Shown here in pieces: positions 1 through 6,436 of a stretch of 15,883 nt of DNA. Both the position numbers and the translations under genes were made by a program. The notes under the pieces are model-generated. The model had not been told where the DNA came from and did no database searches. It worked only from the letters and a program-made list of their open reading frames with translations. Each line of letters begins with the position of its first letter. Positions within the stretch are counted from its first letter, which is position 1. This DNA is from Sandaracinaceae bacterium (GTDB lineage: Bacteria > Myxococcota_A > Polyangia > Polyangiales > Houyiibacteriaceae): NCBI GenBank assembly GCA_012514415.1, contig JAAZAH010000330.1, positions 1-15,883 on the forward strand. Direction: 5' to 3'.

Positions 1-1
1 C

Positions 2-376
2 GCCGGGCTCATCCAGATCGGCATCGGCTTTCTCGTCGTCCTCTTCTTTCTTCGCCTTGGATACGATCTGCTCGAAGCCAATGCGCTCAAGCTGAGCGCG
101 ATCGTCCTCTCGACGCTGATCTCGCTCTCGATCTTCCTGCCCAAGGGGCTCGTCGCGGTGGTTCCCGCGCTGATCTTGGGGAGCTCGGCGCTCATCGGCG
201 CTCACCTCGGGGTGCGCTATTCGCTGAACGTCCCGCCTCAAAAGCTACAGCGAATCGTCTTCACCCTCTTTTTCGTTTTGATACTGCTCTCTTTGGCGCA
301 GCGGCTCTCGAATTCGTCCGAAAGCGGTCTACTCGGCGCGCTTGGTTCATGCGGCCATGCATCCGCCTCTCGATGA
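2..376 (+). CDS. TauE/SafE-family sulfite/anion exporter permease, C-terminal part (5' truncated by window edge)
   Basis: The frame is open from base 2 to a TGA at 374-376 and gives the last 124 residues of a very hydrophobic protein. Its start lies left of the window. At least three membrane segments are visible: a first around LIQIGIGFLVVLFF, a second around ALILGSSALIGAHLG, and a third around IVFTLFFVLILLSLA. The arrangement 'GAHLGVRYSLNVPPQKLQR' followed by a final hydrophobic helix is the usual C-terminal signature of the TauE/SafE (UPF0721) permeases. In these a Gly-rich helix is followed by a cytoplasmic loop in which a basic or Pro-Pro motif precedes the last helix. Family members are inner-membrane transporters proposed to export sulfite, sulfoacetate or other sulfur anions; the substrate here cannot be read from the sequence. 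The gene converges on the small minus-strand gene, leaving 14 bases between the two stops. The family call is from recalled motifs and is fairly secure; the specific substrate is unknown. Confidence 0.75.
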   Translation, partial: AGLIQIGIGFLVVLFFLRLGYDLLEANALKLSAIVLSTLISLSIFLPKGLVAVVPALILGSSALIGAHLGVRYSLNVPPQKLQRIVFTLFFVLILLSLAQRLSNSSESGLLGALGSCGHASASR

Positions 377-390
377 GACGGCGCAGAAAG

Positions 391-699
391 TTAGGAGCCG
401 GAGGTCGAAAAAGGCGGGTTCGAACCGTGTTTCGTCGGGGAAGGCCGGAGCTTTTCGCTGCCGACGCCGAGGATCTTGAGACAGGTCCGCACATCGTCGA
501 TGTACTGTTTTTCTCCGCCGCCCATCCCTTCTTCCTCCGCGACCGAGAGGTTGGTCGCGTCGAGATACCAAGCATGCAGGATGTCGATCTTCTGAGCGCG
601 CGATAGGTCCGGATGATCGAGGACTTCTTCGGGATGGTGGAAATAGCGCGACGGGCTCGTCCTCGCCTTCATGTAAAAATCGTCCTCTAGCTTTGCCAT
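391..699 (-). CDS. Small conserved protein of unknown function (102 aa)
   Basis: The start is the ATG at 697-699 (minus strand). It is preceded by a strong Shine-Dalgarno, AGGGGGAG, 6 bases upstream, which fixes the start. The product is soluble and acidic in its first 65 residues. I recognise the pattern 'PEEVLDHPDLSRAQKIDIL' followed by W, 'DATNLSVAEEEGMGGGE' and a short helical end. Short proteins with this layout (a 'pre-helix, LS..QK..IL..W..DA..L.VAEEE.MGGGE' core) are widespread in proteobacteria and are annotated only as hypothetical. The final 25 residues (after LGVGSEKLR) are low-complexity and probably disordered. There is no signal peptide or membrane segment. It stands alone on its strand, convergent with the permease and divergent from the lipoprotein genes. 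Function is unknown; I am confident that it is a real gene because of its ribosome-binding site and family-like core. Confidence 0.72.
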   Translation of the reverse strand: MAKLEDDFYMKARTSPSRYFHHPEEVLDHPDLSRAQKIDILHAWYLDATNLSVAEEEGMGGGEKQYIDDVRTCLKILGVGSEKLRPSPTKHGSNPPFSTSGS

Positions 700-752
700 T
701 TGGTTCTCCCCCTAACGATCAACTTGGGTCACGACGAGACGATTGTCAGCCC

Positions 753-778
753 TCCCTTAAGGGAAATCCCCGAGGGGA
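753..778. repeat. Two adjacent short palindromes (TCCCTTAAGGGA and TCCCC-GA-GGGGA)
   Basis: Positions 753-764 read TCCCTTAAGGGA, a perfect 12-bp palindrome. Positions 767-778 read TCCCCGAGGGGA, a 5-bp stem with a 2-base centre. The two are only two bases apart and their half-sites (TCCC/GGGA) are alike, so they could be a pair of operator half-site groups or alternative hairpins. They lie 54 to 79 bases upstream of the small minus-strand gene's start, a sensible place for control of that gene. A chance origin cannot be excluded in GC-rich DNA. Confidence 0.35.
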
Positions 779-819
779 GCGACCGAGGAAATCGGGAGAG
801 ATCGACGGATAACGATAAA

Positions 820-839
820 GATTGCGTGCGAACGCAATC
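820..839. repeat. Inverted repeat GATTGCGT-GCGA-ACGCAATC
   Basis: A perfect 8-bp stem with a 4-base centre (20 bp in all) lies in the divergent intergenic region. It has the shape of a dyad operator. It could also be a short RNA hairpin, but no clear T-run follows on either strand (the minus strand has only CTTTATC), so I do not call it a terminator. Confidence 0.4.
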
Positions 840-1098
840 ATTTGAGCAGATCGGGGATCTCTGGCGGCATGTGCGGAGGCCCGCCTCGATGCCTCTCCCG
901 CGGCGCCGCGATCCCTCGCAGCGGAGCTCGCCGCCATCGATTTTCGCGCGCGAATCGTCTGCGCGCCCCTTGGATTGGCCGACTCGCGCGACACGCGGCG
1001 CACCGCGCCTCTGAGACGGCGCCCCACCCCCATGAAGCATCGAGCCGCGTGTGGGCCCACGGACGAAAGACCCATCTCCTCCACGCGATAAGAGAAGT

Positions 1099-1944
1099 AT
1101 GACGCGAAGGATGCAATCCAGAGGGATTCCGCCAACGCTCTCGGTCCTTATCTTGGTGCTCTTTGGGGCGTGCACAGGCCGACGCGCGGTTTTTGACGGA
1201 GTGCTCGAAGAATTCTTGCTCGCGGAGGCCGAGGCCGCCAGCGCATTGCGCGATGAGCGGCCGCTTCAGCCATTGAGCCTCGAGCCCCTCGACCCCACTA
1301 TGCTCTGCCAGACGCCGCGCGATCCTTGCCGCGATGCGCCTTGTCACCCGGAGGCAGGGTGCATTGCGACGAACGAGCTTGAATACGAATGCGGACCTTG
1401 TCCGGAGGGAATGCTCGGCGATGGAAACGACTGCCGATGGCCGCGCCGGGTGGCGCTGAATGAGATCGATTACGATCAGCCTGGACCCGACGACGCTGAG
1501 TTCATTGAGCTCATCAACCTGGGTGATGCGACCGTCAGCCTCGAGGGATTGGTGGTCTTAATGCTCAACGGGGATAACGATCAGGTGTATCGCCGCATCC
1601 AACTCGGCACGCTTGGCGAGCTCGCGCCGAAAGCGCTCGCATTGATCGCGGGACCCAGCGTGGAGGCCCCGGCGGACGTGCCGCAGCTTCGGATTCAGAG
1701 TGCGGGATTCATCCAGAACGGACCGGACGCCATCGTCCTCGCCGACCAAGATGGCCGCGAGCTCGATGCGCTCGTCTATGGAGGGCGGCTCGACGGCTTC
1801 GACGAGGAAGCACACGCTCTTGGCGAGGATCGGGGTGAAGGGAGCCTGGTTCGGCTCGAAGAAGGTGGGGCGTTCGTATGGACATGCCGCGCAAGTCCCG
1901 GGCTTCCCAATACGGAAGCGTTCGACGAACCATGTGGACTCTAG
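1099..1944 (+). CDS. Predicted surface lipoprotein with EGF-like cysteine cluster and lamin-tail (LTD) domain
   Basis: I choose the ATG at 1099 (281 aa): an AGAGAAG lies just upstream, and the protein then begins with a basic n-region (MTRRMQSR) and a hydrophobic core (LSVLILVLFGAC). Cys25 is the probable lipid-carrying residue. The lipobox FGA-C is slightly off consensus. An in-frame ATG at 1051 would add 16 residues and spoil the signal peptide. Residues 70-112 hold seven cysteines (C70, C77, C82, C88, C98, C101, C112) with the spacing and 'CPEGMLGDGNDC' ending of EGF-like modules. Residues about 117-235 match a lamin-tail domain: 'VALNEIDYDQPGPDDAEFIE' then 'LINLGD', 'LEGLVV' and 'QNGPDAIVLADQDG'. 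C263 and C279 near the C-terminus may pair. LTD domains are beta-sandwich folds common in secreted and surface proteins of Myxococcota and relatives, and their role is usually structural or binding. The partner is unknown. The next lipoprotein gene lies 63 bases downstream in the same frame, probably in the same transcript. Confidence 0.78.
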   Translation: MTRRMQSRGIPPTLSVLILVLFGACTGRRAVFDGVLEEFLLAEAEAASALRDERPLQPLSLEPLDPTMLCQTPRDPCRDAPCHPEAGCIATNELEYECGPCPEGMLGDGNDCRWPRRVALNEIDYDQPGPDDAEFIELINLGDATVSLEGLVVLMLNGDNDQVYRRIQLGTLGELAPKALALIAGPSVEAPADVPQLRIQSAGFIQNGPDAIVLADQDGRELDALVYGGRLDGFDEEAHALGEDRGEGSLVRLEEGGAFVWTCRASPGLPNTEAFDEPCGL

Positions 1945-2007
1945 CCAACCTCGCGCGGGGCAGACATACTGGAGACTATCGACAACCGGAGATCATACGC
2001 CGCGTGT

Positions 2008-2619
2008 TTGGCAGTCGTTTTCGTGCTGGGGCTGTGCGCGTGTGCGAAGAAGGAGGAGCCGAAGACGGAGCACACGCGTTTGCCTTCCGAACGCGGCGAA
2101 ACCCACTCGGTCGATTCATCCGAAGATCTGAGCGGGACTCCAGCTGAAGTTCGCGAGGGTGCGGACGCAACGCAGCGGCTTCTTTTCATTTATCCCCGTC
2201 TGACTGCGCGCCTTCGGGGAGAGTTTGCGGAGCCGATGTCGGAGCCACGTCAATTCGATGAAGCGGACCCTCCGTTCATGCTTGGCGTGAAGCTGGATGA
2301 GGGAGAGCCGGTGGATCTTGGCAGTGGGCGTGGCATCGCGCAGACGGCTCACCTCGATCTCTATGGCTTCGAGCCGGGGATCGAGCGTGAGAGCTTCCTC
2401 CACCGGTTTACGTTGAGGCTCCATGAGGGGCCGGAACATGAGCCCACGGACGATCTACTGATCGCTCGGCGAGACGGCGCGAAGTGGAGGGTGATTCTCG
2501 AGCGGCGAGCGCTCGATGAGGACGGGGCGGCGATTGAGCCCGAAGGACGGCACGAAGAGGAAATTCGAATCGAGCTCGAAAAAGGCGGGCGTTGGCGCGT
2601 CGAGCGCGTTCATCCTTGA
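2008..2619 (+). CDS. Predicted lipoprotein of unknown function (uncertain, non-ATG start)
   Basis: The only standard start in this frame after the preceding gene's stop is TTG at 2008, giving 203 residues. No ATG or GTG exists between the TAG at 1942 and the hydrophobic segment. Reading upstream, the frame gives ...ILETIDNRRSYAAC before LAVVFVLGLCAC. This supplies the basic n-region that a signal peptide needs, so a CTG start at 1969 (with GGGG about 9 bases before it) may be the real one. The lipobox is LCA-C (Cys12 counted from TTG), followed by a charged linker (AKKEEPKTEH) and a Ser/Glu-rich, probably disordered segment to about residue 50. The rest (about 55-203) is soluble and beta-rich, with Trp/Arg-rich strands at the end (AKWRVILERRAL, GGRWRVERVHP). 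I recognise no domain. It is probably exported and membrane-anchored, and co-transcribed with the LTD lipoprotein. Confidence 0.65.
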   Translation: MAVVFVLGLCACAKKEEPKTEHTRLPSERGETHSVDSSEDLSGTPAEVREGADATQRLLFIYPRLTARLRGEFAEPMSEPRQFDEADPPFMLGVKLDEGEPVDLGSGRGIAQTAHLDLYGFEPGIERESFLHRFTLRLHEGPEHEPTDDLLIARRDGAKWRVILERRALDEDGAAIEPEGRHEEEIRIELEKGGRWRVERVHP

Positions 2620-2751
2620 GGAGGCGGACTGAGGTCGCCCCATGGAGACCGGAGACGGCGGCCGAGGCTACGCGGATAAGCGAGCTCGAATGCGCGATCA
2701 AGGCGATCTTGCCCACCGTCCGCGCGGCGCGAGCCCACCGTTGGTGCGTCG

Positions 2752-3225
2752 CTAGTGAATGACGGTGCTCGCCGCGCTCTGCATCTCGCGACGGAAAGCG
2801 ACCTTGAGGAAGCCGAGCTTCGAGAGGCGATCGCGCTCGATCTTCATCCCTTGTTCGGGAAGCGCGAGGCCTTCCGGCAGCCATTCGGGCGTGAAAACGA
2901 TCGGCTCGGCGGCGCCGTTGTATCCGAGCTGAACGAGGAGGTCCTCGTCAAAACTCATGCATTGGCGGTCGCAACAAAAGAAGCGCTCTCTGACCCGATA
3001 GAAGCCTTCACGGGGGAGGCTCTCTAAAAACTGAAGTTCGTCGAAGCTTCGGAGCGTCCGACCACGCTCGGCGAACTCGGCGCGATTCGCTCGCCAACCT
3101 GTCGGCAAATAAATGCCGGGCCCCGGATTTCCGTGGTTGTGAAAATAGACGAGCCGGCCCGCGGGGACGCCCGCCACCTCGGACGTCGTGCGGTAGATTC
3201 CACAAGGAGGAAGCGAATCTGCCAT
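2752..3225 (-). CDS. Conserved hypothetical protein (157 aa), unknown function
   Basis: The start is ATG at 3223-3225 (minus strand), preceded by AGGTGA 7 bases upstream. The product has no signal peptide or membrane helix. Its pattern is distinctive: an N-terminal 'LPPCGIYRTT' block, 'VPAGRLVYFHNHGNPGPGIY', a tryptophan-containing linker (PTGWRANRAEF), and then a second copy-like block 'LPREGFYRVRERFFCCDR'. This is followed by 'LLVQLGYNGAAEPIVFTPEW' and a C-terminal 'GMKIERDRLSKLGFLKVAF'. The two blocks 'LPP.GIYRTT' and 'LPREGFYRVR' suggest an internal duplication of a small beta unit. I associate this layout with short uncharacterised proteins in Myxococcota genomes. The Cys-Cys pair and HNH triad are not in a recognisable enzyme motif. 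It is divergent from the acyl-CoA synthetase operon. I assign no function. Confidence 0.68.
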   Translation of the reverse strand: MADSLPPCGIYRTTSEVAGVPAGRLVYFHNHGNPGPGIYLPTGWRANRAEFAERGRTLRSFDELQFLESLPREGFYRVRERFFCCDRQCMSFDEDLLVQLGYNGAAEPIVFTPEWLPEGLALPEQGMKIERDRLSKLGFLKVAFRREMQSAASTVIH

Positions 3226-3324
3226 AAGCAGTCACCTAAAGCCCTCGCGCAACAAATTGCAAGCCGCAAGAACAGGCATCAAGGATGGGCTGAGGCTGGG
3301 CGCGCGGTCGGCCCGGACCTCCTC

Positions 3325-3360
3325 CAAACGCCAACGCCAACGCCAACGCAAACGTCAACA
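3325..3360. repeat. Hexanucleotide tandem repeat, unit CCAACG, six units
   Basis: Six 6-bp units in a row: CAAACG, CCAACG three times, CAAACG, then the degenerate TCAACA. The central three copies are identical and the flanks are decayed, which looks like a microsatellite born by slippage. It lies about 180 bases upstream of the acyl-CoA synthetase start and about 100 bases upstream of the divergent gene's start. Confidence 0.85.
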
Positions 3361-3411
3361 TCGGCGGGACGGCGCGGCCGCCTCCGCCCGGACGGCAGAC
3401 GCACACACCTC

Positions 3412-3468
3412 GGCGCGGAGCCACCTCACTGGCGCGGAGCCACCTCACTGGCGCGGAGCCACTTCACT
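3412..3468. repeat. Three tandem copies of a 19-bp repeat (GGCGCGGAGCCACCTCACT)
   Basis: Copies lie at 3412-3430, 3431-3449 and 3450-3468. The first two are identical and the third differs by one base (CCTCACT to CTTCACT). There are no spacers, so this is not a CRISPR array. The block ends 23 bases before the operator-like palindrome and 70 bases before the operon start, so it may influence transcription or be a variable-number tandem repeat. Its role is unknown. Confidence 0.9.
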
Positions 3469-3491
3469 GCACCTCGCCCACTTGCCAAAAC

Positions 3492-3505
3492 TGAAACATG
3501 TTTCA
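3492..3505. promoter_or_regulatory. Perfect 14-bp palindrome TGAAACATGTTTCA, candidate TetR-family (KstR- or PsrA-like) operator
   Basis: The sequence is identical to its reverse complement and sits 33 bases before the ATG of the acyl-CoA synthetase, which opens the catabolic operon. It fits every defined base of the mycobacterial KstR consensus TnnAACnnGTTnnA. It also fits the PsrA-type pattern (G/C)AAAC-n(2-4)-GTTT(G/C) of proteobacterial fatty-acid regulators. Both are TetR-family repressors relieved by acyl-CoA or fatty-acid ligands. Position and symmetry are seen directly; the identity of the regulator is inference, and no regulator gene lies in the window. Confidence 0.65.
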
Positions 3506-3538
3506 CTTTCCCTCATCTCGTTGTAGATCCTAGGACCG

Positions 3539-5212
3539 ATGAAGCTCCGCCATCCCGCGCTCGTCGAGATCGAAAGCTCGCTTCTTGCCAAAGGTGCTCC
3601 CTTTGAGCTCGAGGACGGTGAGGTGCGCGGTGAACGCCTGCAGCTCTTCAAAAATCGACCGTCCTCGCTCCGCGCTCTCCTCGATCGAGCCCGATTACAC
3701 GCCGAGGCCCCCTTCATCACGGCTGAAACCGACACCGGCGAGATCGCGCTCACTCATGCCGAATTTTTCGGACGCGTCGCCGCGATCGCGCACTTGCTCC
3801 GAAACGAATACGGAATCCAAAAAGGCGATGCGATCGCGATCCTCGGTGCGAATTCTGCCGAATGGGCAATCGCCTTCATGGCCATCCAGGCCCTGGGAGG
3901 CGTCGCTCAAGCGTGGAATGGCTGGTGGGCTGGGGAAGAGATCCGTTGGGCCGCCGATTTTTGCGCGCCAAGACTGCTCCTCGCCGACGGGCCGCGCCTA
4001 GCGCGCCTTCAGAGCGAGCCGAGTGTGCCCGTGCTTCGTCTTGAATCGCTCCTCCACCTCTCAGACGTCCAAGCCGCAGAGCTCCCCGAAGCCGACATCG
4101 ACGAAGACGATGACGCCCTCGTTCTCTTTACGAGCGGAACGAGCGGGCGCCCGAAAGGTGTCATTCACAGCCACCTCAACGTCACCTCGGCGCTCATGCT
4201 CGGTTTTTTCCACGGCGCGCGCGTCGCGGCTCTTCACCCTCCGGGAGACGAAGCGCCGCCAAATACGGTGCTCATCACGAGCCCCTTCTTCCACGTCTCC
4301 GGCCTTCACGCCGGCATCCTCACGGTCCTCGCAGGCGGTGCGCACGCCGTCCTTCCGCGCGGTCGCTTCGAGTCCGCAAAGATCGCCCGCCTCATCGAAA
4401 AACATCGAATCACCTCTTGGGGTTATACGCCGACGCTGCTCCGCCGTCTCGTTGAGGCGCCCGAGATTCACGCGCACGATCTCAGCTCGCTCCGCGTGAT
4501 CGGAGGTGGCGGTGCCCCCGTCCCCCCCGATCTCCAAGAGAAGGTGCGTGAAGTTTTCCCCTCGCTTCGCGAGACGTTCAGCATCGGCTACGGCCTCACC
4601 GAGGGAACGGCCTTCGGCACGCTCAATCCTGCCGAAGAGTGGCTTGTCGATCCCGAAAGCGTCGGCCGACCGCTCCCCACCATCGAAGTCAGCATCCGTG
4701 ACGAGCATGGAAACGAGCTTCCCGAAGGCGAGCTCGGCGAGGTCCATCTTCGGAGCCCGCTCGTGATGAGCGGTTATCTCAACGACGAGGAGGCAACGCG
4801 GCAAATGATCCGCCCCGGCCTCCTCCTCCGCACGGGCGATCTCGGCCTCCTAAAGGATGGGAGACTTTACCTCGCGAGCAGGCGAAGCGATCTCATCCTT
4901 CGCGGCGGCGAAAATGTCTATCCCGCCGAGATCGAAGCCCGACTCGACGCGCACCGAAGCGTCGCCGAATCCGCGGTCATCGGCGTCCCCGATCGCGATC
5001 TCGGCCAAATCGTCAAAGCCATCGTCGTTCCTAGAGATCCCGAACGATTCGATCTGCAAGCCCTCATCGAATGGGTCCGCGAAGGGCTCGCTTATTATAA
5101 AATCCCCGAGCGATGGGAGATCCGCACCGCGCCCCTTCCGCGCAACGCGACCGGAAAGATCATCCGCCCAGCGCTCCTCGAGAGCAAAGAAAACCCCTTC
5201 ATTCAGGAATAA
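3539..5212 (+). CDS. Acyl-CoA synthetase (FadD-like, ANL superfamily), first gene of catabolic operon
   Basis: The 557-residue product should activate a carboxylic acid to its CoA thioester through an acyl-adenylate, in the cytoplasm. All ANL core motifs are present: the P-loop 'LFTSGTSGRPKGVIHSH' (196-212), 'YGLTEG' (351-356), the ATP ribose-binding Asp in 'RTGDLG' (431-436), the hinge 'SRRSDLILRGGENVYPAEIE' (447-466), and the catalytic lysine K540 in 'RNATGKI'. An N-terminal extension of about 40 residues (MKLRHPALVEIES... RLQLFKNRP) precedes the ligase fold. It is typical of a subset of FadD-like ligases in steroid, terpenoid and fatty-acid gene clusters. AGGA lies 5 bases before the ATG. 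The thiolase start follows 3 bases after the stop, so the genes are co-transcribed. The substrate cannot be read from the sequence. The company of IpdF-like and Hsd4A-like SDRs and a dehydrogenase pair suggests a large polycyclic or branched acid rather than a plain fatty acid. Confidence 0.88.
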   Translation: MKLRHPALVEIESSLLAKGAPFELEDGEVRGERLQLFKNRPSSLRALLDRARLHAEAPFITAETDTGEIALTHAEFFGRVAAIAHLLRNEYGIQKGDAIAILGANSAEWAIAFMAIQALGGVAQAWNGWWAGEEIRWAADFCAPRLLLADGPRLARLQSEPSVPVLRLESLLHLSDVQAAELPEADIDEDDDALVLFTSGTSGRPKGVIHSHLNVTSALMLGFFHGARVAALHPPGDEAPPNTVLITSPFFHVSGLHAGILTVLAGGAHAVLPRGRFESAKIARLIEKHRITSWGYTPTLLRRLVEAPEIHAHDLSSLRVIGGGGAPVPPDLQEKVREVFPSLRETFSIGYGLTEGTAFGTLNPAEEWLVDPESVGRPLPTIEVSIRDEHGNELPEGELGEVHLRSPLVMSGYLNDEEATRQMIRPGLLLRTGDLGLLKDGRLYLASRRSDLILRGGENVYPAEIEARLDAHRSVAESAVIGVPDRDLGQIVKAIVVPRDPERFDLQALIEWVREGLAYYKIPERWEIRTAPLPRNATGKIIRPALLESKENPFIQE

Positions 5213-5215
5213 ACG

Positions 5216-6436
5216 ATGTCCGAAGCCTATATCGTCCGCGTCGCCCGTAGCCCGATCGGACGAGCCCGCAAGGGCTCGCTCGCCGGTGTCCGCCCCGATG
5301 ACCTCGGAGCCGCCATGGTCAAGGCGCTCCTCGAACAGGTTCCCAGCTTGGATCCCGCGCTCATCGAGGACGTGCTGATCGGCTGCGCTCAGCCGGCCGG
5401 TGAGCAAGGCTATAACCTCGGGCGAGTGATCAGCGAGCTCGCCGGTCTCCCCGATGTTCCCGGCGCGACCGTCAACCGCTATTGCTCTTCCTCGCTTCAA
5501 ACCATCCGCATGGCCGCACACGCGATCAAAGCAGGCGAAGGCGATATCTTCATCGCGGGCGGGGTCGAATGCGTGAGCCGCTTCGACAAGGGAAAGTCCG
5601 ACGGCCTTCCCGACACCAAGAACCCGAAATTCGCCGAGGCCGAAGCACGCACCAAGGAATTCGCGATGGGCAAAAACCTCCCGTGGACACCGGGAGAGGG
5701 CCTCGCGGATATGTATGTGACGATGCTCCAGACGGCCGAAAACGTCGCGCAACATGCCGGAGTGAGTCGCGAGGACCAGGATGAGTTCGCAGCGCTCAGC
5801 CAGAATCGAGCCGAAGCCGCCATCGCGCGTGGATTCTTCGAGCGCGAGATCACGCCCTACACGCTTGAGGATGGAACGGTCGTCAAAGCCGACGATTGTC
5901 CGCGCCCTGGCACCACGAAGGAGAAGCTTGCCGAGCTGAAGCCTGTGCTCGCGGACTCTATGGGCGAGGCGGCCACCGTGACCGCAGGTAACGCCTGTCC
6001 GCTCAATGATGGCGCGGCAGCCGTCCTCGTGATGAGCGAGCGAAAGGTCAACGAGCTCGGGATCGAGCCGCTCGCGCGCGTCGTCTCCTCGGCAGTGACG
6101 GGGCTCAATCCTGAAATCATGGGTCTCGGACCGGTGAAAGCCTCCGAGCTCGCCCTCGCCCGCGCCGGCCTCACCATCGACGAGATCGATCTGGTCGAGA
6201 TCAACGAAGCCTTCGCGGCACAGGTCGTCCCGTCGGCGCGCGCCCTGAACATCCCTTACGAGAAGCTCAACGTCAATGGCGGAGCCATCGCCCTTGGGCA
6301 TCCCTTCGGCATGACCGGTGCGCGCATCATGGCGACCCTCATCAACGGACTCACCGAGCGCAAGGGACGCTTCGGCCTCGAGACGATGTGCGTCGGCGGC
6401 GGCCAAGGCATGGCGATGATCATCGAGCGAGTCTGA
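5216..6436 (+). CDS. Acetyl-CoA C-acyltransferase (3-ketoacyl-CoA thiolase, FadA-like)
   Basis: A full-length 406-residue thiolase. The nucleophilic Cys90 sits in 'VNRYCSSSLQTI'. The 'NEAFAAQ' motif is at 330-336, His362 in 'NVNGGAIALGHPFGMTG' (352-368), and the second catalytic cysteine C392 in 'MCVGGGQGMAM'. All four catalytic elements are thus intact. It should cleave a 3-ketoacyl-CoA with CoA, releasing acetyl-CoA or propionyl-CoA. The sequence HPFGMTG carries Phe-Gly-Met where HP.GCTG or HP.GATG is common, which may reflect a bulky substrate. The Shine-Dalgarno (AGGA, 8 bases upstream) lies inside the end of the ligase gene. The stop TGA is directly followed by the ATG of the next gene. 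Substrate-specific naming (FadA5 or FadA6 type) would need phylogeny, so no symbol is given. Confidence 0.9.
   Translation: MSEAYIVRVARSPIGRARKGSLAGVRPDDLGAAMVKALLEQVPSLDPALIEDVLIGCAQPAGEQGYNLGRVISELAGLPDVPGATVNRYCSSSLQTIRMAAHAIKAGEGDIFIAGGVECVSRFDKGKSDGLPDTKNPKFAEAEARTKEFAMGKNLPWTPGEGLADMYVTMLQTAENVAQHAGVSREDQDEFAALSQNRAEAAIARGFFEREITPYTLEDGTVVKADDCPRPGTTKEKLAELKPVLADSMGEAATVTAGNACPLNDGAAAVLVMSERKVNELGIEPLARVVSSAVTGLNPEIMGLGPVKASELALARAGLTIDEIDLVEINEAFAAQVVPSARALNIPYEKLNVNGGAIALGHPFGMTGARIMATLINGLTERKGRFGLETMCVGGGQGMAMIIERV

Larger units (their letters stand above)
700..1098. other. Non-coding divergent intergenic region (about 400 bp) with several palindromes
   Basis: This stretch separates two divergently read genes and should hold the promoters of both. 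The open frames that cross it have no ribosome-binding site, no family-like content and Arg/Ser/Pro-rich translations typical of non-coding GC-rich DNA. I found no convincing -35/-10 pair. What stands out are two adjacent short palindromes at 753-778 and a hyphenated inverted repeat at 820-839, annotated separately. Confidence 0.6.
3226..3538. other. Intergenic control region of the catabolic operon, with tandem repeats and an operator-like palindrome
   Basis: This 313-base stretch lies between divergently read genes. It contains, from left to right, a hexanucleotide repeat (3325-3360), three copies of a 19-bp repeat (3412-3468) and a perfect 14-bp palindrome (3492-3505). An AGGA Shine-Dalgarno then lies 5 bases before the operon's first ATG. 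Short open frames inside it are made of translated repeats and are not genes. I could not place a -35/-10 pair with confidence. Confidence 0.6.

Noticed and set aside
363..390. Possible bidirectional terminator between the convergent permease and small gene (CCGCCTCTC-GAT-GAGACGGCG)
   Set aside because: The stem has a mismatch and bulge in its middle and no T-run follows on either strand, so support is too weak.
1099..2619. The two lipoproteins as one gene broken by a stop codon, since they are in the same frame
   Set aside because: The second frame has its own hydrophobic signal segment and lipobox cysteine, and the first ends in a natural-looking LTD C-terminus. Two genes are more likely.
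3236..3448. A minus-strand frame whose translation contains LTFALALALAFGGG, resembling a signal peptide
   Set aside because: The hydrophobic alternation is the translation of the CCAACG hexamer repeat, and the rest is repeat-derived. There is no Shine-Dalgarno.
3412..3468. Possible CRISPR array
   Set aside because: The three 19-bp copies are directly adjacent without spacers, and no cas genes are present.
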